Shown here one piece after another: positions 1 to 5,388 of a DNA stretch of 5,388 nt. This stretch comes from Planctomycetaceae bacterium (GTDB lineage Bacteria; Planctomycetota; Planctomycetia; Planctomycetales; Planctomycetaceae), in the NCBI GenBank assembly GCA_003503535.1, contig DOCI01000209.1, positions 1,339 to 6,726 of the forward strand, written 5' to 3'. The position numbers were made by a program, and so were the translations under genes. A model generated the notes under the pieces. That model saw only the letters and a list, made by a program, of their open reading frames with translations. It was not told where the DNA came from and did no database searches. Each line of letters opens with the position of its first letter. The first letter of the stretch is position 1.

Positions 1-1
1 A

Positions 2-790
2 GCCGCCGAAACCCCACTCCGGTTGACTCTGGCAGGCATCAAAGAGGCCTTTCTTGCGGCTCATCAAAGCTATTCTGTCGATCGCGTTTTGCTCGATCCT
101 GAATTGAGCCTCACATTTCATGAGGCCTGTCGTCAGCTTGGTCTTTTTGGCGATCCTAGAACGTGGAATCTGTTACTGCTGCGATTACGTCGTGACGGAG
201 AATTGCAGGAGATTCCCTGTCTCCGTCGAACGGACATGAGTTGGCCAGAGATTGATAATATTCTCACGGGATGTGAAATCAGCCTGCAGACTCTGTTAGC
301 CGAGACAAAAGCGAACCATCTGACAGAGATTATGAGTGATCCGGAATTGCTGCAGCGGTTTGATGACCGAGCCAGAATGATCAGTCCCGGAGCAAAAACA
401 TTCGAATACCGCTGGGCAGCGATAATGCAGTCTCGACAAACTGAAATCGCCCGTAAACGAGCCGGAATCCTGGCTGCCGCTTATGATGATTCGATTGAAC
501 AGCGATTCTCTGCTCCTGAGAAACTTGATGACTCACTGGTCAGTCAACTTCCTGAAAGTCCCGGGCTCATTTTGATCACTGCGGACAATCCACTTTATGT
601 CGGAGAAACCTTGAATCTGAAACAACGGGTTGAATCTCTAAATCGAAACGCCATTGCGGATCTGGCTGGTGTTGCTGAAAACGATTTAACGATCCGAGTG
701 ATGGCACAGGCTCCCGAATTATTCGGCGAACTGGCCTGGCAGAACTATCTGGCATCGCGTTTTCAGACCAAATGGAATCTGAAAGATTAA
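2..790 (+). CDS. Protein with C-terminal divergent GIY-YIG-like domain (5' end outside window)
   Basis: The reading frame is open to the left window edge. The true start is probably upstream, although a TTG at 23 could serve. Residues are numbered from that TTG. About 175 N-terminal residues are helical, charged and unrecognised. Residues 180-255 look like a GIY-YIG fold: G181-L-I, then Y192-V-G194, then Arg202 ten residues after the tyrosine, then Glu236 and Asn252 near the end. This order and spacing match the Tyr, Arg, Glu and Asn positions of GIY-YIG nucleases such as I-TevI. The first signature tyrosine (GIY) is replaced by isoleucine, so catalytic competence is doubtful. The N-terminal part may bind DNA or a partner, but no motif shows it. 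Only 53 bases without a terminator separate it from holA, so co-transcription is likely. I am sure of the coding region, moderately sure of the fold and unsure of the function. Confidence 0.8.
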   Translation, partial: AAETPLRLTLAGIKEAFLAAHQSYSVDRVLLDPELSLTFHEACRQLGLFGDPRTWNLLLLRLRRDGELQEIPCLRRTDMSWPEIDNILTGCEISLQTLLAETKANHLTEIMSDPELLQRFDDRARMISPGAKTFEYRWAAIMQSRQTEIARKRAGILAAAYDDSIEQRFSAPEKLDDSLVSQLPESPGLILITADNPLYVGETLNLKQRVESLNRNAIADLAGVAENDLTIRVMAQAPELFGELAWQNYLASRFQTKWNLKD

Positions 791-843
791 TGCCAGCAAT
801 TTAATTCACGTTCATTCTCTTACTTTCAAACTCAGATCGATTC

Positions 844-1842
844 ATGCACGCCACAGAATTTCTAACTCAATCGGAATTGAAAACAGTTCCACCAATCGTC
901 GTGCTCTTTGGCGGAGAACGGTTTTTGAAGCAGCAGATCCAGCATCTGTTTTTGCAGACGGTTTACGGGCCCGATGTGGATGCTCACGAACTGGCCACAT
1001 TTCTGGAAGGGCGGGAAGCTGAGTGGCGAAGTGTCGCGGATGAATTGAAAACGATTTCGATGTGGAGTGGAAAACGCTGTGTCATCATCAATGCAGCTGA
1101 CGATTTTGTCTCTGCAAATCGCCCGCAGCTGGAAAAATATGCGGACAATCCGGCAAAGTCTTCGCTACTGATTCTTGATGTAAAAAGCTGGCCGAAGTCG
1201 ACAAAGCTGGCCAAGAAGGTTCAAAAGACAGGGGAAGCGATTGAATGTGGCGAGTTGAAAGGGGCTCAGTTGCAGGGCTGGGTTGTTTCCCATGCGGCTC
1301 ACAAATATGAAAAGACGATCAGCAGGCAGGCAGGGCAGCTGTTGATCGACCTGGCAGGAACTTCGGTCGGACTGCTCGATCAGGAACTCGATAAGCTCAC
1401 ATCCTATGTTGGACAGAATAAAAAGATTACCGATGAAGATGTGCGAGCCCTGGTTGGGGGATGGCGACTCGAAACAACCTGGAACATGATCAACGGAGTG
1501 CGGGATGGTCAGCTCGATATGGCGCTGGTCGAACTCAATAAGTTGATGACCGCTGGCGAAGCTCCGCAAAAATTACTGGGTGGCATCTCGTTCGTCTATC
1601 GAAAAATTGTCAAGGCAGTCCGGATTTCCGCGAAAACCCGACAACTCGGCCCTGCTCTGAAACAGGCGGGCATTTTCCCCCGCGATGTGGGACCAACCGA
1701 AACCTACCTGCGAAAACTGGGACGCGAACGAGCAGAGCGAATCCCGGAACTACTTGCCAAAGTCGACCTGGGAATGAAAGGCGAAAGTTCTCTCCCGCCT
1801 CGTTTGCTGATTGAAAAATTGCTGGTTGAGCTTTCTCCATAA
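844..1842 (+). CDS. holA: DNA polymerase III subunit delta
   Basis: This is the delta subunit of the replicative clamp loader. In the family it binds the beta sliding clamp and opens the ring so the loader can place it on primed DNA in the cytoplasm. The 332-residue length is normal. The N-terminus (residues 18-31) carries the delta-type strand and turn [13 protein letters not shown]. In this family it sits where AAA+ relatives have a P-loop, and no Walker A motif is present, as expected because delta does not hydrolyse ATP. A helical middle region (about 165-205) has the LLDQELDKL pattern of the lid domain. The C-terminal collar domain includes [13 protein letters not shown] (242-254) and ends with [21 protein letters not shown] (about 307-327), the usual delta ending. 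ATG 844 is the natural start. No clear Shine-Dalgarno sequence precedes it, which is common in planctomycetes. I see no truncation or frameshift. Confidence 0.93.
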   Translation: MHATEFLTQSELKTVPPIVVLFGGERFLKQQIQHLFLQTVYGPDVDAHELATFLEGREAEWRSVADELKTISMWSGKRCVIINAADDFVSANRPQLEKYADNPAKSSLLILDVKSWPKSTKLAKKVQKTGEAIECGELKGAQLQGWVVSHAAHKYEKTISRQAGQLLIDLAGTSVGLLDQELDKLTSYVGQNKKITDEDVRALVGGWRLETTWNMINGVRDGQLDMALVELNKLMTAGEAPQKLLGGISFVYRKIVKAVRISAKTRQLGPALKQAGIFPRDVGPTETYLRKLGRERAERIPELLAKVDLGMKGESSLPPRLLIEKLLVELSP

Positions 1843-1894
1843 TGGGGAATTGATGTCTTGCATTCGCATTAAGTCACCTCAGTATGGTAATGTC

Positions 1895-1923
1895 AGCAGA
1901 ACATTGACATGAGTTCTGTTTTT
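1895..1923 (+). terminator. Weak hairpin plus T-run after holA (possible terminator or attenuator)
   Basis: An 8-bp stem pairs 1895-1902 (AGCAGAAC) with 1913-1920 (GTTCTGTT), including one G-T wobble, around a 10-base loop. Five T's follow at 1919-1923, two of them in the stem. The stem is AT-rich and weak. It lies 52 bases after the holA stop and 12 bases before the next start codon. It may partly terminate the holA transcript or act as a leader structure for the next gene. An overlapping alternative stem (1890-1895 with 1905-1910) would exclude it. Confidence 0.4.
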
Positions 1924-1931
1924 AAGGCGAG
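1924..1931 (+). promoter_or_regulatory. Ribosome binding site supporting the TTG start at 1936
   Basis: The purine-rich AAGGCGAG has an AAGG core eight bases before TTG 1936. An in-frame TGA at 1933-1935 directly abuts the TTG, so the gene cannot start earlier. The next in-frame candidates are a TTG at 1948 and an ATG at 2098, and the latter would remove conserved-looking sequence. This site therefore favours TTG 1936. Confidence 0.55.
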
Positions 1932-1935
1932 TTGA

Positions 1936-2799
1936 TTGAACACCCCGTTGCACAATCGTGAAGAATATGTCGAACAGGCTTACTTTTTTCGCACTTACCG
2001 CGAACGGCTCGATAACGATTTGCCTGCTCAGGAAGTCCTGCAGGTGATTTCGCAGGAAATTCTTTCGACGACGCAGCTTCCGCTGGCTATCAATTTCATG
2101 GCTTCGGAAATGATGCTGCATGGACGCGTTTCCGGAGGCATGGCTCGTCTCGGACATTACTTCACTCCCTTCCAGAGTTTTGTCTTTCGGCAAGCCGAGC
2201 AGGATCGCACAAAATTTGACATGCGAATCGGCCTGGAAATTCTCGAAAAAGAAGCCGAATTTCTCGCTCTGGAAAAAGCGACGCCCCAAGGGTTGTTCAT
2301 CTATCAGTTTGAAGCCCTTTCCCGTAATCGACTCGGATACCAGGACGGCTTACAGGCGATGGGTAATGATCCCATGTATGACGAGCACTGGCGAGACTGG
2401 ATCGGCAAAGTCCGGCAGTCACTCGGGGCGATTGAGTTTTCGGAGATGATTTATTCGCGTTCGGAATATCGAGTACAGGAAGTGCGAAGACGCACTGAGA
2501 ACCCCGAATATCTTCCCTCGTATCCCGTGCTCTTCGGCTTGCAGGAAGGGCGCATCGCCCAGGCGAACCGCGGCCGCGACCCCCTCTATATGTTCGCAGC
2601 TCTACAGCGACATCTGGGTTATCCCAAAGTTCCCCGACCAAAACCACCGCTGAGCGAACGCCTCGATCCGATTATCGAACAGCGTCTTCAGCAACTCGAA
2701 ATGCGATTGAAAATCCTCGAAGCCGAGCAGTCCGGGAAACTCGATCTGTCCGATTTTTATGTCAAACCCGAGAAGCCCGATTTCAAGGATCAGGATTGA
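1936..2799 (+). CDS. Conserved hypothetical protein, planctomycete-type, unknown function
   Basis: A soluble 287-residue protein with no signal peptide or membrane segment. I cannot assign a domain or activity. Its style ([15 protein letters not shown] near residue 11, [12 protein letters not shown] near 48, [16 protein letters not shown] near 73, [17 protein letters not shown] near 201) is one I associate with proteins conserved across planctomycetes, but that is memory and not a search. Residues 1-185 look mostly helical and rich in aromatic and charged residues. A proline-rich linker (229-239) joins them to a short likely coiled coil (about 243-268, [20 protein letters not shown]), which suggests self-association or a partner. 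The start is TTG because a stop codon abuts it upstream and no ATG occurs until residue 55. It lies 93 bases after holA on the same strand, but this alone does not link it to replication. Coding status is near certain and function is unknown. Confidence 0.85.
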   Translation: MNTPLHNREEYVEQAYFFRTYRERLDNDLPAQEVLQVISQEILSTTQLPLAINFMASEMMLHGRVSGGMARLGHYFTPFQSFVFRQAEQDRTKFDMRIGLEILEKEAEFLALEKATPQGLFIYQFEALSRNRLGYQDGLQAMGNDPMYDEHWRDWIGKVRQSLGAIEFSEMIYSRSEYRVQEVRRRTENPEYLPSYPVLFGLQEGRIAQANRGRDPLYMFAALQRHLGYPKVPRPKPPLSERLDPIIEQRLQQLEMRLKILEAEQSGKLDLSDFYVKPEKPDFKDQD

Positions 2800-2817
2800 C
2801 CGGGATTCTTGCCGGGT

Positions 2818-2846
2818 TTGGATTTATCCTGTCGTGCAGTTATGCT
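2818..2846 (+). promoter_or_regulatory. Candidate sigma-70-type promoter for the beta-propeller gene
   Basis: A -35-like TTGGAT (2818-2823) and a -10-like TATGCT (2841-2846) are separated by exactly 17 bases. Matches to consensus are 3/6 and 4/6. Transcription would start near 2853, just after the small palindrome GAGATCTC (2847-2854), leaving a leader of roughly 40 bases. The spacing and position are good but the hexamers are only moderate. Confidence 0.35.
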
Positions 2847-2877
2847 GAGATCTCAATTCACAAACGAAATCCTTTCT

Positions 2878-2881
2878 GGAG
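2878..2881 (+). promoter_or_regulatory. Shine-Dalgarno site for ATG 2891
   Basis: GGAG lies nine bases before ATG 2891. The protein that follows begins directly with a signal peptide, which agrees with this start. It is the clearest ribosome binding site in the window. Confidence 0.6.
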
Positions 2882-2890
2882 TCTCTTCTG

Positions 2891-3865
2891 ATGGTTCGAA
2901 TCGTTCTACTGACTTTATATGTAACATGCGTAGTTGCGGTTGCTGATTTCGCAAATGCAAAAGACCCGCAGGTACAACACTCATTTCTGACCGCAGACTC
3001 CTCGAAACAGACCATTGCCATTATCGACGAAGAAGGTCAACCCAAATGGATACATAAGATCGGCCCTCTTCACGACCTGCATTTATTGAGCAATGGAAAC
3101 GTGCTGTTCCAAACGAACTGGAAGAGAATTGTCGAAGTCAATCCGGCGACCGATGAAGTGGTCTGGGAATTTCAGGCGGGGCAAGATACGGACAAAAAAG
3201 TGGAAGTCCACGCGTTCGAACGACTGAAAAATGGGAATACGATGGTCGTGGAATCAGGAACTTCCCAGATCCTCGAAGTCGATCCACATGGGAAAGCTGT
3301 CCATAGGATTCCACTCCAGGTCAAGCAGCCTCATGCTCATCGCGATACCCGTCTCGTCCGAACACTTGAGAACGGGAATTACCTGGTCTGTCATGAAGGC
3401 GAGGGACTCGTCCGGGAGTATAATCGAGATGGAAAAACAGCCTGGGAATATCAAGTTCCGCTGTTTGGCGAACAACCTCGTGACGGGCACGGAGTTGAAG
3501 CCTACGGAAATCAGTGCTTCGCCGCTCTTCGACTCAAAAATGGAAACACTCTGATCTCAACAGGCAACGGCCATCGGGTGATTGAAGTGACACCCGAGAA
3601 AAAAGTAGTCTGGTCGCTCGACCAAAACGAACTCCCCGGCATTCAACTGGCCTGGGTAACAACCCTGCAGGTCTTGCCGAATGGAAATATCGTGCTCGGC
3701 AATTGTCATGCTGGCCCGGACAATCCACAAGTGATCGAAATCACAAAGGACAAACAAGTCGTCTGGACATTCCACGACTTCAACCGCTTCGGAAACGCAT
3801 TAACCAACACGCAAATACTCAGCACAAATGGCGAAAAGATCGATCCCAAGCAGACAATTCGCTGA
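2891..3865 (+). CDS. Secreted PQQ-like beta-propeller repeat protein
   Basis: A 324-residue exported protein. A hydrophobic N-terminus (residues 4-19) ends in an ANA-KD signal peptidase I type site near residue 23. The single Cys13 does not form a lipobox, so the mature protein is probably soluble in the periplasm or outside the cell. The body repeats a pattern of roughly 47 residues: an N-G-N turn (68-70, 114-116, 161-163, 217-219, 264-266), a beta strand, an I/V-x-E-V/I segment, a polar turn, and V-V-W or A-W-E ending the blade (VVWEFQ, TAWEYQ, VVWSLD, VVWTFHD). This is the outline of a PQQ-like or arylsulfotransferase-like propeller of about six or seven blades. Histidines precede several NGN turns (H61, H64, H107, H148, H150), and these may line the central channel. 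No catalytic domain is present, so substrate or partner is unknown. It has a plausible promoter and Shine-Dalgarno site of its own. No terminator follows before the opposing tRNA. Confidence 0.88.
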   Translation: MVRIVLLTLYVTCVVAVADFANAKDPQVQHSFLTADSSKQTIAIIDEEGQPKWIHKIGPLHDLHLLSNGNVLFQTNWKRIVEVNPATDEVVWEFQAGQDTDKKVEVHAFERLKNGNTMVVESGTSQILEVDPHGKAVHRIPLQVKQPHAHRDTRLVRTLENGNYLVCHEGEGLVREYNRDGKTAWEYQVPLFGEQPRDGHGVEAYGNQCFAALRLKNGNTLISTGNGHRVIEVTPEKKVVWSLDQNELPGIQLAWVTTLQVLPNGNIVLGNCHAGPDNPQVIEITKDKQVVWTFHDFNRFGNALTNTQILSTNGEKIDPKQTIR

Positions 3866-3916
3866 ATCCAGTCAATTGATAACGTTTAAGTAAATTGAAC
3901 TGATTGTATAAGAAAA

Positions 3917-3998
<82 letters not shown>

Positions 3999-4016
3999 AG
4001 AGTTTTGTGATACAGG

Positions 4017-4045
4017 ATTTTATCAGGTTTGTTCCATCAGGACAA
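4017..4045 (-). promoter_or_regulatory. Extended -10 promoter for tRNA-Leu
   Basis: On the minus strand a -35 element TTGTCC (4045 to 4040, 4/6 matches) is followed by exactly 17 bases and then the -10 element TAAAAT (4022 to 4017, 5/6 matches). A TG pair sits one base before the -10, giving an extended -10. The tRNA begins 18 bases downstream, which leaves a short 5' leader of about 10 bases for RNase P to remove. The upstream terminator ends three bases before the -35 element, so this promoter must drive the tRNA on its own. Confidence 0.7.
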
Positions 4046-4048
4046 ATG

Positions 4049-4081
4049 AAAACGCCTGAGGTTCATCGCCTCAGGCGTTTT
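4049..4081 (-). terminator. Strong symmetrical intrinsic terminator after the DUF3500 gene
   Basis: A perfect 13-bp inverted repeat pairs 4049-4061 (AAAACGCCTGAGG) with 4069-4081 (CCTCAGGCGTTTT) around a 7-base loop. The stem has a GC-rich core flanked by A4 and T4, so it reads as a terminator on both strands. On the minus strand it follows the DUF3500 stop codon by 27 bases. On the plus strand it could also stop transcripts arriving from the beta-propeller gene. Confidence 0.88.
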
Positions 4082-4108
4082 GTCATCAAAGGACATCTAT
4101 TATCGTTT

Positions 4109-5161
4109 TTATTGGATCGGCAAAGCAAAATCGCCATCCATGTCTCGCCAGACGCAGTGGATATGATTGGCGGGATTGCCAGCTGCATCGGGTTGAGTGT
4201 TGACGAATTCAATCAGGAATGATTTTGCCTGAATGCGGTAGTAATGTCCGATTCCCGGTTCAGTCGCTCCAGCCCAGGCGAAGTGGACATTTTCAAAGCC
4301 ATTGTCTTCAATTTCTTTGAGTCGGGTCGCGGCCCGTTTTTGCGGGACGGCATTCGCATAGACATTAATCAGGTTCTTGAGAGTCGCCTGTTGTTCTTTG
4401 GTTAATTTCTCAGCTGGAATTCCTGCAGGGGCGTCGGTTGGTGGATGGATGCTGCCCGCATTGCGGATTTCGCGAGGAGCTTGTTTGTCGATGACCGCCG
4501 TTTTTTTCTGCGAGTCATCCAGCGAGTTGACCAGATCGAACCCGAGTTGTTCTTCGTCTTTCAGAACAGCCATGCCCATTTTGAAGCCGAGGTCATTTTT
4601 GGTTTTGATTGTTGCCGGGTTTGTCGCAAAGAACTGAGGCGTCGCTGCGATCAGTTCGCCATTTTCGACAACAAAATTCAGAGAGAGATGATGACCTTCA
4701 AAGCTCAAGCCCCATTGTTTGTCTTCGCGAGGATCACCAAAAATGGTGACGTAATACTTGAGCGGGTCGCGTCGATCGCGTGTTTCCGGTTTTTCAAAGG
4801 AATAGAGCAGTTTTTCGAGAAACATGATCGACTCGGCCTTTTTGTAGCCCGCCTGACTGAGGCAGGTCTTGAGCAAACCGAGGGCGTTCTCGCGTTGAGC
4901 GTCGGTCATATGCCGCAGCATTAACCCTTTGCGGGTGTCCATTGGAATAAAATGCCAGTCGACACGTTGTGAAGATGCATAGGGAAGCATGGCCACGGTT
5001 AACTGGCGTTCATCCAGTTGATTGAGCAATCCGGTTGCCTGTGCGGTCATGTCCGATGAGGTTTCAGTTTTCTTCAGAACCGACCAGCCATTTGCGACAA
5101 ATAATGTAAAGAGGAGCAGAGTGGCGGAGAGCAGAATCAATGGGGGGGACGTCTTTTTCAT
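4109..5161 (-). CDS. DUF3500 family protein with N-terminal signal or membrane anchor
   Basis: A 350-residue protein. Residues 1-5 are MKKTS and residues 7-24 are hydrophobic. No clear AxA cleavage site or lipobox follows, so it is either exported with a poorly defined cleavage site or anchored by one N-terminal helix facing outward. The body has features I recognise from the DUF3500 family: a W-x-F-I-P...RKGL segment with a following M-T-x-x-Q (69-89), YYVTIFGDP (136-144), W-G-L-S-F-E-G-H-H-L-S-L-N (150-162), PQFFATNPA (175-183), and a C-terminal block of HYYRIQ, FLIEFVNTQ and NHIHCVWRD (306-340). Clustered conserved His, Asp and Glu residues could bind metal, but I know of no assigned reaction. 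The protein ends soon after the WRD block, with DFALPIQ. Its start is ATG 5161 on the minus strand without a strong Shine-Dalgarno site. It is followed by a strong terminator and preceded by nadC on the same strand, 157 bases away. Confidence 0.88.
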   Translation of the reverse strand: MKKTSPPLILLSATLLLFTLFVANGWSVLKKTETSSDMTAQATGLLNQLDERQLTVAMLPYASSQRVDWHFIPMDTRKGLMLRHMTDAQRENALGLLKTCLSQAGYKKAESIMFLEKLLYSFEKPETRDRRDPLKYYVTIFGDPREDKQWGLSFEGHHLSLNFVVENGELIAATPQFFATNPATIKTKNDLGFKMGMAVLKDEEQLGFDLVNSLDDSQKKTAVIDKQAPREIRNAGSIHPPTDAPAGIPAEKLTKEQQATLKNLINVYANAVPQKRAATRLKEIEDNGFENVHFAWAGATEPGIGHYYRIQAKSFLIEFVNTQPDAAGNPANHIHCVWRDMDGDFALPIQ

Positions 5162-5318
5162 AGTCGTCTTTCAGTATTAGCGTTGTCATATTCAGGTGGG
5201 ATGCGTGCTGAATTCACATTATGACGAAAGAAAACAGACTTCGCCAGTGTCCCATCAAACTCTGTGCATCTATTTTTGAGTCAAACATGTGGCAAAAATA
5301 AGAACTTTGCAGCATGAA
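5162..5318. other. Intergenic region between nadC and the DUF3500 gene
   Basis: I see no gene, convincing terminator or convincing promoter in these 157 bases. On the minus strand a CATAAT (5223 to 5218) resembles a -10 element and lies about 57 bases before the DUF3500 start, but its -35 partner is poor. A 5-bp stem (GCAAA/TTTGC, within 5292-5310) is too weak to call. Confidence 0.4.
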
Positions 5319-5388
5319 TTATCGTTCGATCCAGTCGAAGCCCAAGTCGAGAGCCGGGGCGGAGTGTGTCAGTTCTCCGACGCTGATT
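5319..5388 (-). CDS. nadC: Nicotinate-nucleotide pyrophosphorylase (quinolinate phosphoribosyltransferase), C-terminal end only
   Basis: Only the last 22 codons and the TAA stop lie in the window; the rest is beyond the right edge. The minus-strand translation starts ISVGELTHSAPALDLGFDW and ends IER. This matches the well-known NadC C-terminus (ISVGxLTHSxxALDxSL), which belongs to the phosphate-binding and final-helix region of the barrel. NadC converts quinolinate and PRPP to nicotinate mononucleotide, CO2 and pyrophosphate in de novo NAD synthesis in the cytoplasm. The call rests on a short but distinctive motif. No clear terminator follows, so read-through into the DUF3500 gene is possible. 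Confidence 0.85.
   Translation of the reverse strand, partial: ISVGELTHSAPALDLGFDWIER

Noticed and set aside
1165..1569. Minus-strand open frame of 134 codons inside holA
   Set aside because: It is antisense to a confidently identified gene and has no family features.
1904..1909. Perfect TTGACA resembling a -35 element before the gene at 1936
   Set aside because: At 16-18 bases downstream there is only GC-containing sequence at the ribosome binding site and no -10 match. The hexamer is also part of a hairpin loop.
2800..2817. CCGG...CCGG repeat as a terminator after the 287-residue gene
   Set aside because: Only four base pairs form around an 8-base loop, with three T's following after an extra G, which is too weak to call.
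4445..4924. Plus-strand open frame of 159 codons opposite the DUF3500 gene
   Set aside because: It is fully antisense to a gene with clear family motifs and a signal segment. Its translation is rich in F, R and C with no recognisable pattern, so it is a shadow.
5218..5223. CATAAT as a -10 element for the DUF3500 gene (minus strand)
   Set aside because: The hexamer is 5/6, but the sequence at the correct distance upstream (TGGCGA) matches the -35 consensus at only three positions, so I did not annotate a promoter.

Overview
This window reads as ordinary chromosomal DNA from a member of the Planctomycetota. That placement is inference. It rests on a DUF3500-family secreted protein, on a 287-residue protein whose sequence style I associate with planctomycetes, and on moderate GC with TTG starts and weak Shine-Dalgarno sites. 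No transposon, phage, CRISPR or integration signature was seen.

The left part (1-3865) is on the plus strand. It holds the 3' part of a gene whose product ends in a divergent GIY-YIG-like domain, then holA (DNA polymerase III subunit delta, the clamp-loader subunit), then a TTG-started conserved protein of unknown function, then a secreted beta-propeller protein built on repeated NGN motifs. The first three are tightly spaced and may share transcripts, although a weak hairpin with a T-run lies after holA. The propeller gene has a plausible promoter and Shine-Dalgarno site of its own.

The right part (3917-5388) is on the minus strand and converges on the left part. Read in its own direction it contains the last 22 codons of nadC (quinolinate phosphoribosyltransferase, NAD biosynthesis) at the window edge. 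A 157-base gap follows, then a DUF3500 protein with an N-terminal signal or anchor, a strong symmetrical terminator, a good extended -10 promoter, and a tRNA-Leu(TAG).

No previously undescribed system stands out. The points most worth a second look are the loss of the first signature tyrosine in the GIY-YIG-like domain, two mutually exclusive hairpins just upstream of the 287-residue gene, a G1-U72 wobble in the tRNA-Leu acceptor stem, and the compact terminator-promoter arrangement feeding that tRNA.
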